The notes under the pieces were generated by a model that was not told where the DNA came from, did no database searches, and worked only from the letters and a program-made list of their open reading frames with translations. From Tibeticola sediminis (lineage in GTDB: Bacteria; Pseudomonadota; Gammaproteobacteria; Burkholderiales; Burkholderiaceae_C), in assembly GCF_003843835.1 (NCBI RefSeq), contig NZ_RKQL01000005.1, positions 181,182-245,181 of the forward strand: 64,000 nt of DNA. Direction: 5' to 3'. Positions 38,093 to 46,415 of the stretch are shown here, in pieces. The stretch's first letter is position 1, and each line of letters opens with the position of its first letter. The position numbers and the translations under genes were made by a program.

Positions 38093-38093
38093 T
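38088..38093 (+). promoter_or_regulatory. -10 element of tRNA-Pro
   Basis: A perfect TATAAT nine bases before the tRNA, overlapping the last bases of the merR gene. No clear -35 is visible at the right spacing. Confidence 0.55.
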
Positions 38094-38101
38094 TGCAGCT
38101 T

Positions 38102-38178
38102 CGGCGTGTAGCGCAGCCTGGTAGCGCACTTGCATGGGGTGCAAGGGGTCGCGAGTTCGAATCCCGCCACGCCGACCA
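38102..38178 (+). tRNA. tRNA-Pro (anticodon GGG)
   Basis: A 77-nt gene with CCA encoded. The acceptor stem pairs CGGCGTG with CACGCCG. The anticodon stem CTTGC/GCAAG encloses ATGGGGT, giving anticodon GGG. The T-loop is TTCGAAT. Confidence 0.97.
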
Positions 38179-38250
38179 TTTTGAGGGCCGCAGTTTCCGA
38201 CTGCGGCCCTTTGCCGTTTTGGGGCCAACTCAGGGTCTCGATATGCTTGT

Positions 38251-38331
38251 GGTGACGCTGAAATTCTCCCTTGCGCGCCGCGCATCCCGGCGGCGGGCGC
38301 GGGCCTTCACGGGAACTTATTCAGCGTTGCC
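38251..38331. mobile_element. Repeat family B, internally deleted copy (81 bp)
   Basis: Starts GGTGACGCTGAAA, ends AACTTATTCAGCGTTGCC. The sequence matches both ends of the 163-bp element at 51907 in the same orientation, but the central hairpin core is absent. It lies between tRNA-Pro and uvrC and may carry part of the uvrC leader. Confidence 0.82.
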
Positions 38332-38370
38332 TTGGATAGCCCAGCCGCTTTGTGCCGTACGAGACACCCT

Positions 38371-40401
38371 ATGGAATCTCAGCCCACCGACGTCGTGCCC
38401 CATCCGCCAGAACTCCTCGAACAGGTGGGATCGCTCCCGGACCTGCCCGGTGTCTATCGGTTTTTTGATGCGGAGGATCAACTGCTGTATGTCGGCAAAG
38501 CTGTGAGCTTGCGCAGCCGCGTCGCAAGCTACTTCCGGCTGCGTACCGGTGGGACGCGTATCGCTTACATGGTGAGCAAGATCCGCCGTCTGGAGACCAC
38601 GGTCGTTCGCTCCGAAGCCGAGGCGCTGCTGCTCGAGAACAACCTGATCAAAGCGCTACGCCCGAAGTTCAATATTCTCTTTCGCGACGACAAGAGTTAC
38701 CCGTCCCTCGTGTTGATGTATGCGGGCAGCGAGCAGCCGAGCGGACCGCGCTCGGGCGCTGCCACGCTGTTTCCACGCTTGGCCTATTACCGCGGACGTC
38801 CGGTTCGCGAGCATCTGCTGTTCGGGCCCTACCCGAACGCGGCAGCGGTCAAGGAGTCGATTCGGCTGCTCCAAAAGGTTTTTCGCTTGCGCACCTGCGA
38901 GGATGCAGTCTTTCTGAATCGCACCCGGCCTTGTTTGCTGTACGAGATCAAGCGCTGCTCGGGCCCCTGTGTCGGGTACATCGATCCGCAAACGTATGGA
39001 CGCGACGTCGCCAGCGCAGCCGCTTTTCTGCGGGGGGAGACGGAGCAGGTCTTTGGGGAACTGCGCGCACGCATGCAGGCCCATTCGGACGCGCTCGAGT
39101 TTGAGCGGGCAGCCGAGGTTCGTGACCAGATCGCAGCGCTGTCGACGATCCTCCATCAGCAGGCCGTGGAAACGGGGGGCGAGAAGGACGCCGATATCGT
39201 GGCGGTTCGCGTGGGCGGTGGTCGGGCCTGCGTCAATTTGGCGATGGTCCGCGGCGGGCGGCATTTGGGCGACCGGGCGTTTTTCCCCAAGAACATCGAG
39301 GAGGCCATGGCCATCTCCGAAGGCTGGCAACCGTCTGCGGCTGTGGGTGACGTGAACGAGGCGCACGAAGGTGCTTCGGCACCGGCGTCGCTGGAGCAGC
39401 GGGTACTCCACGCCTTTCTGGCGCAGCATTACCTCGGGGCGGCCCTACCGCCCTTGTTGATTGTCAGTCAGGCCGTCGAGCCTGAGCTCCAGCAACTGCT
39501 CGTCCAGGAGGGGGTAGGGCGCTTGAAGATCACGGACAGTCCCCGGGGGGTGCATCGTGTGTGGCTGGAAATGGCTGAAAAGAACGCCGAGATTCAGCTC
39601 GCACGGGTTCTGAGTGAACAAGGCTCGCACCGCGCGAGGACCGAGGCGCTGGCGGAGGTTTTGGGCTTGGATGTCGAGGACCTGGATGAGGTCGTGATCG
39701 AGTGTTTCGACATTTCGCATTCCTCGGGCGAGGCGACGCATGCCTCCTGCGTGGTTTACGACCACCACCAAATGCAGCCCTCCAAATATCGGCGCTTTCG
39801 AATCGAAGGCATCACCCCGGGGGATGATTACGCGGCGATGCGACAGGCGCTTCGACGTCGTTACGGCCCGCTGGCCGCAGTCGAGCCTTCGGAGGCGGCG
39901 GTCAGCACTGGGGAAGAGGCATCGGCGCGAGGAGGGGATGCCCGTGGCCGGAGGCTCCCCTCGGTCGTTCTGGTGGATGGCGGGGTTGGGCAGGTTCATG
40001 CGGCTGCGGAAGTGTTCCGCTCCTTGGGCTTGAGCGAGCGCTTGATCGTTGGGGTCGAAAAAGGCGAGGGGCGCAAGGTCGGACTCGAGGAGTTGGTTTT
40101 CGCGGATGGGCGGGAGAAGCGCAGCTTGCGTCCCGACTCCGCCGCCTTGATGCTGGTGGCGCAAATCCGCGATGAGGCTCACCGATTCGCGATCACTGGA
40201 ATGCGTGCGCAGCGCGCGAAGACGCGCTTCGGCGGAGGGGCGCTCGAAGAGATCCCAGGCATCGGCCCCAAGCGCCGCGCTCGGCTGCTGCAGCAGTTTG
40301 GTGGGGTTCGGGGCGTCTCGGAGGCCAGTGTCGAGGACTTGATGCGGGTCGAGGGGATATCCCGGTCGCTCGCCGAAACCATCCATCGCGCGTTTCACTG
40401 A
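38371..40401 (+). CDS. uvrC: UvrABC excinuclease subunit C
   Basis: Makes both incisions in nucleotide excision repair. The 676-residue protein has a GIY-YIG nuclease at the N-terminus ([18 protein letters not shown]), a UVR motif for UvrB ([17 protein letters not shown] near 250), an RNase H-like second nuclease ([20 protein letters not shown]) and C-terminal helix-hairpin-helix motifs ([20 protein letters not shown]). An acidic/Ala-rich insert near 505-530 is a variable loop. The ATG at 38371 lacks a strong ribosome-binding site. pgsA follows 39 bases later, a pairing common in proteobacteria. Confidence 0.97.
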   Translation: MESQPTDVVPHPPELLEQVGSLPDLPGVYRFFDAEDQLLYVGKAVSLRSRVASYFRLRTGGTRIAYMVSKIRRLETTVVRSEAEALLLENNLIKALRPKFNILFRDDKSYPSLVLMYAGSEQPSGPRSGAATLFPRLAYYRGRPVREHLLFGPYPNAAAVKESIRLLQKVFRLRTCEDAVFLNRTRPCLLYEIKRCSGPCVGYIDPQTYGRDVASAAAFLRGETEQVFGELRARMQAHSDALEFERAAEVRDQIAALSTILHQQAVETGGEKDADIVAVRVGGGRACVNLAMVRGGRHLGDRAFFPKNIEEAMAISEGWQPSAAVGDVNEAHEGASAPASLEQRVLHAFLAQHYLGAALPPLLIVSQAVEPELQQLLVQEGVGRLKITDSPRGVHRVWLEMAEKNAEIQLARVLSEQGSHRARTEALAEVLGLDVEDLDEVVIECFDISHSSGEATHASCVVYDHHQMQPSKYRRFRIEGITPGDDYAAMRQALRRRYGPLAAVEPSEAAVSTGEEASARGGDARGRRLPSVVLVDGGVGQVHAAAEVFRSLGLSERLIVGVEKGEGRKVGLEELVFADGREKRSLRPDSAALMLVAQIRDEAHRFAITGMRAQRAKTRFGGGALEEIPGIGPKRRARLLQQFGGVRGVSEASVEDLMRVEGISRSLAETIHRAFH

Positions 40402-40440
40402 AGCCATTCCGACGCGCTGGGCTCGTGCCAAAATGCCAAC

Positions 40441-41007
40441 ATGTTCCTGACCGTTCCGACGCTGCTGACCTGGACCCGTATCGTGGCGATTCCGCTGATC
40501 GTGGGGGCCTACTACCTGCCGGTCGAAATGGAGCGGGCCAACCAGATTGCAACGCTTTTGTTCGTGGTCTTTGCGCTGACCGATTGGCTCGATGGCTATC
40601 TTGCGCGCAGGCTCAACCAGGCGTCGGCCTTCGGTGCGTTTCTCGATCCGGTGGCGGACAAATTTCTGGTTTCGGCGTCCCTGTTGGTGCTGGTTCATCT
40701 GCAGCGGGTCGACGTCTTCGTGGCACTCATCATCATCGGCCGCGAAATCGCGATTTCGTCGTTGCGGGAGTGGATGGCTCAGATCGGCGCTTCGCGCAGT
40801 GTGGCTGTGCACATGCTCGGGAAGCTGAAGACGACGTTCCAGATGGTGGCCATTCCGTTCTTGCTTTTCGACGCCACGCTCTTCGGCTCGATCGACACCC
40901 GGCGTTGGGGACATGGGCTGATCTGGGTGGCCGCGGTTTTGACCGTTTGGTCGATGGTTTACTACTTGAGGCGCGCGGTCCCCGAGATTCGGGCTCGGGC
41001 GAAATAG
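40441..41007 (+). CDS. pgsA: CDP-diacylglycerol-glycerol-3-phosphate 3-phosphatidyltransferase
   Basis: Inner-membrane enzyme that makes phosphatidylglycerol phosphate, the committed step to phosphatidylglycerol and cardiolipin. The 188-residue protein has the CDP-alcohol phosphotransferase signature DGYLAR...G...D...D at about 51-73 and about five membrane helices. It is downstream of uvrC, a common proteobacterial order. Confidence 0.95.
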   Translation: MFLTVPTLLTWTRIVAIPLIVGAYYLPVEMERANQIATLLFVVFALTDWLDGYLARRLNQASAFGAFLDPVADKFLVSASLLVLVHLQRVDVFVALIIIGREIAISSLREWMAQIGASRSVAVHMLGKLKTTFQMVAIPFLLFDATLFGSIDTRRWGHGLIWVAAVLTVWSMVYYLRRAVPEIRARAK

Positions 41008-41011
41008 ATCG

Positions 41012-41902
41012 GTGGCGCCGTCTGCGCGTTGGTCGGTGTTGGCGCCGGCGGTGTTCGTGCTGATCTGGAGCACGGGGTTCATCGTGGCCCGCCTAGGGAT
41101 GCCCCACGCGCCACCCTGGACTTTTCTTCTGTGGCGGTTTTTGCTGTCGATCCCCTTGTTCCTCGGGTGGGCATGGATGGCTCGCAGCCCATGGCCCGTG
41201 GATCGGCGCACCTACTGGCATCTGGCCGTGATGGGGGCGCTGATGCACGCGGGTTACCTCGGTGGGGTATGGTCGGCCGTCAAAGCGGGGATGGGAGCAG
41301 GTCTGGTGTCGATGATCGTCGCGCTGCAACCAATCCTGACGGCGATCCTGGTTCAACCGGAGCCCGGTTTCAAAGATGGGGGACGAGCGTTCAGCGGACG
41401 TTGGCTGGGGCTCGGTCTGGGGTTTGTCGGCGTGGTCCTGGTTCTTTGGCAAAAGCTGCACCTGCCCACCACGGCAGGTGCGCTGAGCTTCACGAGCGTG
41501 CTGTTTGCCCTTGCGGCTTTGTTGAGCATTACGTTCGGGACGCTGTACCAAAAGCGTCATTTGGCGCCGGTCGATCTGCCGGTCGCGAGTTCGGTGCAAT
41601 TGCTGGCGGCGGCCGTGATCGCAGCGCCGCTCGCTGGGCTGGAATCCGAGGGGATGGCCTGGAACGAAGCGCTGGTGTTTGCGCTGGGCTGGTCGGTGCT
41701 TGGACTCACGCTGGGCGCGAGTTCGCTGCTCTACCTGTTGATCCGCCGCGGCGCCGTGACCGCGGTGGCCAGTTTGATGTACTTGGTTCCGCCGACGACG
41801 GCGATCCTGGCCTGGGTCTGGTTCGATGAGCCTGTCACGGGTCTGACCTTGGTCGGTACGGCTTTCGTTGCGGCCGGTGTCGCCTTAGCCATACGCCGCT
41901 GA
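41012..41902 (+). CDS. EamA/DMT-family transporter
   Basis: An inner-membrane protein of 296 residues with ten hydrophobic helices in two EamA halves; IWSTGFIVARLGMPHAPP is the typical first helix and loop. Likely a small-molecule exporter; substrate unknown. It starts with GTG at 41012, four bases after the pgsA stop, so it may be in one transcript with uvrC-pgsA. Confidence 0.88.
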   Translation: MAPSARWSVLAPAVFVLIWSTGFIVARLGMPHAPPWTFLLWRFLLSIPLFLGWAWMARSPWPVDRRTYWHLAVMGALMHAGYLGGVWSAVKAGMGAGLVSMIVALQPILTAILVQPEPGFKDGGRAFSGRWLGLGLGFVGVVLVLWQKLHLPTTAGALSFTSVLFALAALLSITFGTLYQKRHLAPVDLPVASSVQLLAAAVIAAPLAGLESEGMAWNEALVFALGWSVLGLTLGASSLLYLLIRRGAVTAVASLMYLVPPTTAILAWVWFDEPVTGLTLVGTAFVAAGVALAIRR

Positions 41903-42000
41903 TGCTGTCCATCGTTCACGAGGCAGCGCCGACGGTGTTGGGCTTGGTGTCAGGAATTTCGGGGGTTTGTGAGCAGTTGTAGCAACGGCCTGCCCGGCGA

Positions 42001-42029
42001 TTGACACCCCTGGGTGCAGCGAATCTAAT
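42001..42029 (+). promoter_or_regulatory. Strong sigma-70 promoter upstream of HU
   Basis: Consensus -35 TTGACA (42001-42006), a 17-base spacer and -10 TCTAAT (42024-42029). Transcription would start near 42036, about 128 bases before the HU start codon. A terminator-like hairpin lies in between. Confidence 0.78.
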
Positions 42030-42080
42030 CCGCATCGGCTACCGGGGCTGAACCCAGTCCTCGGGCCCAGACAGGCAGGT

Positions 42081-42102
42081 CCACGCTTCGCGTGGCTTTT
42101 TT
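42081..42102 (+). terminator. Terminator-like hairpin in the HU leader
   Basis: CCACGC-ttc-GCGTGG followed by CTTTTTT. It sits between a strong promoter and the HU gene, so it ends either a short RNA of about 65 nt or a leader transcript (attenuation). Confidence 0.65.
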
Positions 42103-42163
42103 GTGGGGCGCTACCCGCCGCGGCGGGATAGCCGTTCGAAAACCAATGAAAGAGGGGCATTCG

Positions 42164-42436
42164 GTGAACAAGTCGGAATTGATTGAGCACATCGCGACCC
42201 AGGCGGATATTTCCAAGGCGGCCGCCGCCCGCGCGCTGGAAGCGATGTTCGGTGCGGTCAAGACCACGCTGAAGAAGGGCGGGTCGGTTTCGCTGGTCGG
42301 TTTTGGTACTTTCGCGGTGACGAAGCGTGCGGCGCGAAGCGGCCGCAATCCACGTACCGGAGCGTCCATTAAAATCAAAGCTGCAAAGGTTCCCAAGTTC
42401 CGGGCTGGCAAGGCATTGCGCGACGCGGTCAACTGA
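42164..42436 (+). CDS. hup: DNA-binding protein HU
   Basis: A nucleoid-associated histone-like protein. The GTG start at 42164 has GAGGGG at 42152-42157 and gives exactly 90 residues, the standard HU length, beginning [12 protein letters not shown]. An ATG at 42146 would add six residues that relatives lack. The DNA-binding arm [32 protein letters not shown] is intact. A single HU-type protein works as a homodimer. tRNA-Val follows. Confidence 0.95.
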   Translation: MNKSELIEHIATQADISKAAAARALEAMFGAVKTTLKKGGSVSLVGFGTFAVTKRAARSGRNPRTGASIKIKAAKVPKFRAGKALRDAVN

Positions 42437-42473
42437 TCCACCGTCGGGCGACGGCTGCGTCGGCTCGGGCATG

Positions 42474-42549
42474 GGGTGCTTAGCTCAGTTGGTAGAGCGG
42501 CGCCCTTACAAGGCGTAGGTCGGGGGTTCGAACCCCTCAGCACCCACCA
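42474..42549 (+). tRNA. tRNA-Val (anticodon TAC)
   Basis: A 76-nt gene with CCA encoded. The acceptor stem pairs GGGTGCT with AGCACCC. Anticodon stem CGCCC/GGGCG-type arms enclose the loop with anticodon TAC. The T-loop is TTCGAAC. Confidence 0.96.
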
Positions 42550-42557
42550 TTTCAACT

Positions 42558-42587
42558 GAGGCGAACGGACCGTTCGCCTCTTTTTTT
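42558..42587 (+). terminator. Terminator after tRNA-Val
   Basis: A perfect ten-base stem GAGGCGAACG/CGTTCGCCTC with loop GAC, followed by seven T residues. Confidence 0.9.
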
Positions 42588-42608
42588 CTGTCCAGGAAAG
42601 TTTGATTC

Positions 42609-44528
42609 ATGTTTGATTTTGTCCGCAAGCACAAAAGGATCATGCAGTTCCTGCTGTTTCTGCTGATCGTTCCTTCGTTCGTGCTGTTCGGGCTCGATGG
42701 ATACAACCGTTTCCGGGAGAAGTCGCCGGTGGTGGCGCGGGTTGGCGACGTGGAAATCACGCAGGCGCAATGGGATCAGGCGCACAAGCTCGAGGTGGAT
42801 CGGGCGCGTCAAGCGATGCCGAACCTCGACCTTGGCTTGCTCGAGTCGCCTCGAGCTCGTTACGCCACCCTCGAGCGCCTGGTCCAGGACCGTTTGCTCG
42901 AAGCGGCTGCACGTCGCTGGCATCTATCGGTGGGCGACGCCAAGCTGGCGCTGGAGCTGCAGAGCAATCCGGTGATTGCGGGCCTGCGCGGGCCGGATGG
43001 CAAGCTCGATGTCGATCGCTACCGGCAGTTGTTGGCATCGCAAGGCTTGACGCCCGAGGTGTTCGAGGCGCAGGTTCGTGCCGAACTTTCGGCCCAACAG
43101 GTGGTTCGGGCCGTGAGCGAGAGCCAATTGATGGTTCCCCAGCTGGCGGACGTCGCGCTGGCGGCCTTGTTCGAGCGGCGAGAAATCGAGCTGGCACGAT
43201 TTGCACCGAAGAGTTTCCGCGATGGCCTCAAGCCCACCGAGGATGAGTTGAAGGCGTACTTCGAGGCCCATCCGCAGCGATTTCAGGCGCCGGAGCGTAT
43301 CGACGTGGAGTATGTCGTGTTGGATGTCGACACCGTTCGGCAAAGCGTTTCGGTGAGCGACGCTGAGGTCGAGGACTACTACCGGCAGAACGCGGCGCGG
43401 TATGCCACACCGGAAGAACGCAGGGCCAGCCACATCCTGATCGCTGTCGATTCAGGGGCGGGCGCGGCGGCTCGAGAGCAGGCCAAGGCCAAAGCGAACG
43501 AAATTCGCGAGCAGCTGCGCCAGAATCCGGCGCGTTTTGCGGAGCTTGCCCGTCAGGTTTCGCAGGATCCGGGTTCGGCCGCGAATGGGGGTGATCTGGG
43601 TTTCTTCGCCCGCGGCGCCATGGTCAAACCCTTCGAGGACGCCGTGTTCTCGCTCAAGAAGGGCGAGATCAGCGATGTGGTCGAGACGGAATTTGGCTAT
43701 CACATCATCACCGTGACCGATGTTCGTGGGGGGCAGCAAAAATCCCTCGCGGAGGTTCGGGCGCAAATCGTCGACGAACTGAAGAAAACCCTCGCGCAGC
43801 GTCGGTTCGCGGAGTTGGCGGAGAGTTTTTCCAACGCCGTCTACGAACAATCGGAGAGTCTCAAGCCGGTTGCCGAACGGTTCAAGCTTCGGCTCGAAGT
43901 CGCTCAGGGCGTGGAGCGCAAGCCCAAACCGGGCGAGGCCGGTGTGCTGGCGGATCCGAAGTTCTTGGCCGCCCTGTTCAGCGCTGAGTCCATCGAGAAA
44001 AAGCGCAACACCGAGGCGATCGAATTGGGGCCGAACCGTCTGGTTGCGGGGCGGGTGTTGCGCCATGAACCGGCACACACGCGACCGTATGCCGAAGTTC
44101 GCGACCAGGTGAAAGAGCTTTGGCTCGAAGAGCGCAGCGTCGCCCTGGCTAAGGCGGAGGGCGAAAAACGTTTGCGCGAGTGGAAGAGCACGCCGGCTTC
44201 GGCCGTTCTCCCTGAGCGGTTGACCGTCGGCCGTGATCAAACCGCTGGCTTGCCGGGTGCGGTCATCGACGCGGTTTTGCGTGCGCCACGCTCGAATTTG
44301 CCTGCGCTGGTGGGCGTCGACCTTGGCGCCCAGGGTTATGTGGTGGTGCGCGTGAAATCCGTCTTGCCAGCGACGGAAGTGCCGGAAGCAATGCGCCAAA
44401 AGAGCCGGCAGGCCTGGGCAGAGGCGTGGACCGGCGCGGAAGTCCAGGCTTACCTTTCGTCGCTCAAGGCGGCGTTTGGCGTCAAGATTCTGGTCCCGGA
44501 GCCGTCGAAAGAGGCCGAGGGCGGCTGA
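42609..44528 (+). CDS. ppiD: Peptidyl-prolyl isomerase PpiD (SurA-N/parvulin)
   Basis: A periplasmic folding factor anchored in the inner membrane near the Sec translocon. The 639-residue protein starts with an N-in membrane helix (about 12-31, MQFLLFLLIVPSFVLFGL), then a SurA-type N domain. One parvulin domain follows (ERRASHILIAVDSG through EFGYHIITVTDVRGG, about 275-375), and a long C-terminal chaperone region completes it. The size and layout match PpiD. It is transcribed ahead of tRNA-His. Confidence 0.95.
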   Translation: MFDFVRKHKRIMQFLLFLLIVPSFVLFGLDGYNRFREKSPVVARVGDVEITQAQWDQAHKLEVDRARQAMPNLDLGLLESPRARYATLERLVQDRLLEAAARRWHLSVGDAKLALELQSNPVIAGLRGPDGKLDVDRYRQLLASQGLTPEVFEAQVRAELSAQQVVRAVSESQLMVPQLADVALAALFERREIELARFAPKSFRDGLKPTEDELKAYFEAHPQRFQAPERIDVEYVVLDVDTVRQSVSVSDAEVEDYYRQNAARYATPEERRASHILIAVDSGAGAAAREQAKAKANEIREQLRQNPARFAELARQVSQDPGSAANGGDLGFFARGAMVKPFEDAVFSLKKGEISDVVETEFGYHIITVTDVRGGQQKSLAEVRAQIVDELKKTLAQRRFAELAESFSNAVYEQSESLKPVAERFKLRLEVAQGVERKPKPGEAGVLADPKFLAALFSAESIEKKRNTEAIELGPNRLVAGRVLRHEPAHTRPYAEVRDQVKELWLEERSVALAKAEGEKRLREWKSTPASAVLPERLTVGRDQTAGLPGAVIDAVLRAPRSNLPALVGVDLGAQGYVVVRVKSVLPATEVPEAMRQKSRQAWAEAWTGAEVQAYLSSLKAAFGVKILVPEPSKEAEGG

Positions 44529-44537
44529 GCTCCGATA

Positions 44538-44543
44538 TATAAT
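44538..44543 (+). promoter_or_regulatory. -10 element of tRNA-His
   Basis: TATAAT twelve bases before the tRNA. No good -35 is visible at the right distance. Confidence 0.55.
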
Positions 44544-44554
44544 TTTGGTTCTAC

Positions 44555-44631
44555 GGTGGCTGTAGCTCAGTTGGTAGAGTCCCAGATTGTGATTCTGGTC
44601 GTCGTGGGTTCGAGTCCCATCAGCCACCCCA
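44555..44631 (+). tRNA. tRNA-His (anticodon GTG)
   Basis: The gene has the extra G at -1 opposite C73, the hallmark of tRNA-His. The acceptor stem is GTGGCTG/CAGCCAC, the anticodon GTG (loop TTGTGAT), and CCA is encoded. Confidence 0.97.
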
Positions 44632-44637
44632 AACGCT

Positions 44638-44668
44638 CAAAAACGCCCGGCGCCTGTCGGGCGTTTTT
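44638..44668 (+). terminator. Terminator after tRNA-His
   Basis: ACGCCCG and CGGGCGT arms around a short loop, flanked by A residues on the left and TTTTT on the right. Confidence 0.88.
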
Positions 44669-44748
44669 GTTTGTGTTTGCGCAAATCCGGTGCTTTTTCT
44701 TCTCGTGGATGCACGGGCGGCGTCGCAACGAACGGCACAATCCTCGGC

Positions 44749-45951
44749 ATGCATCGGACAGTCTTGATTGCGGGCGGCGGGATCGGCGGGTTGGCGAGTG
44801 CGCTTGCCTGCGCGCGCGGGGGGGCGGTGGTCTCACTGTTCGAGCGGCGTCGCGCCTTCGAGGAGTTTGGGGCGGGCATTCAGTTGGGGCCCAATGCCGT
44901 CCGTGTTTTGCATGAATGGGGCCTGAGGCGCGCACTCGAAGCGGTGGCGCATGAGCCCCCACGATTGGTGGTGCGCGACGCTGCCGGCGGCCGACAACTC
45001 GGCGTGCTGCCCTTGGCTGCGCGGGCCCGTGAGCGTTATGGAGCGCCGTACCTCACCATCGCGCGTGCCGATTTGCTGCAACTGTTGTTGGAAGCGGTGC
45101 AGCGTCAGGATCAGGTGGCGCTCCATCTGGCACAACCGGTCGAGTCTTATGAGGAGGGGCGGGACTCGGTGGAGCTTCGGTTCGCCGATGGACGGTGCGC
45201 CCATGGCGCTCTCCTGCTCGGAGCCGATGGGCTGTGGAGTCGCATCCGCGCGCACATGCTGGGCGATGGGCCCCCGCGTTCCTCCGGGCATGTGGCTTAC
45301 CGAGCGATGCTGCCGCAAACGGCCTTGCCCGCGCATTTGCGTCGCACGGGCATCACGGTTTGGCTCGGGCCGAGGCTTCATGTGGTGGAGTACCCCGTGC
45401 ACCGGGGAGAGTGGCTCAATGTCGTGCTGGTCGTCGAGGGTTCGGTGGCGGGGGATCCGCAGGCCTGGGGTGAGGCTGTCGAGCGTGGGGCGCTACTCCC
45501 CATCGTTGGGTCGATCAGTCTGCCTTTGCGGGACCTGATCGAGCACATTACGGAATGGCGTTCGTGGAGCCTGTTCGGTCGCCCGCCGGTGGCCGCTGCC
45601 GCGCAGATGGCGCGCGGTCGGATTGCGCTCGTCGGGGACGCCGCCCATCCCACGCGACCCTATCTGGCTCAGGGGGCGGGCATGGCGATCGAGGATGCCC
45701 ACGTCCTTGGAGAGGTGCTGCGTTTGCGTTCGGGTTCGGTCGAGGAGCGGCTGGAGCGGTATGCCGCCTTGCGCTGGCGGCGCTGCGCCCGGATCCAGAT
45801 GCAATCGGCCCGAAACGGGGTGATCTTTCACGCCCGGGGGCCCATGCGTTGGGGCAGGGACGCGTCCCTGCGTTTGCTGGGCGAGCGCCTCTTGGATCAG
45901 CCTTGGTTGTACGGCTATCGGGCAGGCATCGAGACTGAGGATGACTCCTGA
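44749..45951 (+). CDS. FAD-dependent monooxygenase, salicylate-hydroxylase-like
   Basis: A class A flavin hydroxylase of 400 residues. The three FAD/NAD(P)H motifs are present: GGGIGGL (9-15), the DG motif (GADGLWSRIR, near 160), and the GD motif (LVGDAAHPTRPYLAQGAGMAIEDA, near 300). The last is characteristic of the salicylate and 3-hydroxybenzoate 6-hydroxylase branch, but the substrate is uncertain because no catabolic cluster surrounds it. The ATG at 44749 is chosen for the first beta-strand; the frame is open upstream across the terminator. It stands alone. Confidence 0.9.
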   Translation: MHRTVLIAGGGIGGLASALACARGGAVVSLFERRRAFEEFGAGIQLGPNAVRVLHEWGLRRALEAVAHEPPRLVVRDAAGGRQLGVLPLAARARERYGAPYLTIARADLLQLLLEAVQRQDQVALHLAQPVESYEEGRDSVELRFADGRCAHGALLLGADGLWSRIRAHMLGDGPPRSSGHVAYRAMLPQTALPAHLRRTGITVWLGPRLHVVEYPVHRGEWLNVVLVVEGSVAGDPQAWGEAVERGALLPIVGSISLPLRDLIEHITEWRSWSLFGRPPVAAAAQMARGRIALVGDAAHPTRPYLAQGAGMAIEDAHVLGEVLRLRSGSVEERLERYAALRWRRCARIQMQSARNGVIFHARGPMRWGRDASLRLLGERLLDQPWLYGYRAGIETEDDS

Positions 45952-46076
45952 AAAAAGAGCAACAGGTGTCCATTTTTCGCCGGCATACGGCGAGAAACCT
46001 TTCAAAACTTGCTTGGGCCGGAGCAGGCTGGCGTAGAAGCCGCACTTGTTGCTTCTTGTTAGCTTGGTTGTGCCTC

Positions 46077-46100
46077 TATAATGAGAACAATTCTTGATTA
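46077..46100 (+). promoter_or_regulatory. feo promoter -10 with Fur-box-like site
   Basis: TATAAT at 46077-46082, directly joined to a partly palindromic AT-rich site. TGAGAAC-a-ATTCTTG (46082-46096) matches the 7-1-7 Fur consensus at 9 of 14 positions. Fur binding over the -10 would give iron repression, as is usual for feo genes. Confidence 0.6.
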
Positions 46101-46109
46101 CCTCATCCC

Positions 46110-46412
46110 ATGCGCATTCATCCCGAGCCTCTGACGACGCCCAGCGCCGCTGAGTCCTCTTTGTCGGATCTCGATGTCGGCGTCGTTGGCGTCGTCACCC
46201 GTTTGCAGATGCCTGATGCCGCTGCGGAACGCGGCCGAGTGGCGCGTTTGCTGGAACTGGGCTTTCTGCCGGGCGAAACGGTCCGGGTGCTCGCACGGGG
46301 CCCGGCCGGAGGTGAGCCTCTGGCCGTGCGTGTGGGCGATGCCACGTTCGCTCTGCGCTCGCACGAGGCGCAGCACGTCCGGGTGGCTCGGCTCGGCGAC
46401 ATCCATCGTTGA
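46110..46412 (+). CDS. feoA: Ferrous iron transport protein A
   Basis: A small SH3-like cytoplasmic protein (100 residues) that supports FeoB. GRVARLLELGFLPGETVRVLARGPAGGEPLAVRVGDATFALRSHEAQHVRV is the core domain. It has an N-terminal extension of about 20 residues relative to short FeoA proteins. feoB starts three bases after its stop. Confidence 0.93.
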   Translation: MRIHPEPLTTPSAAESSLSDLDVGVVGVVTRLQMPDAAAERGRVARLLELGFLPGETVRVLARGPAGGEPLAVRVGDATFALRSHEAQHVRVARLGDIHR

Positions 46413-46415
46413 AGC

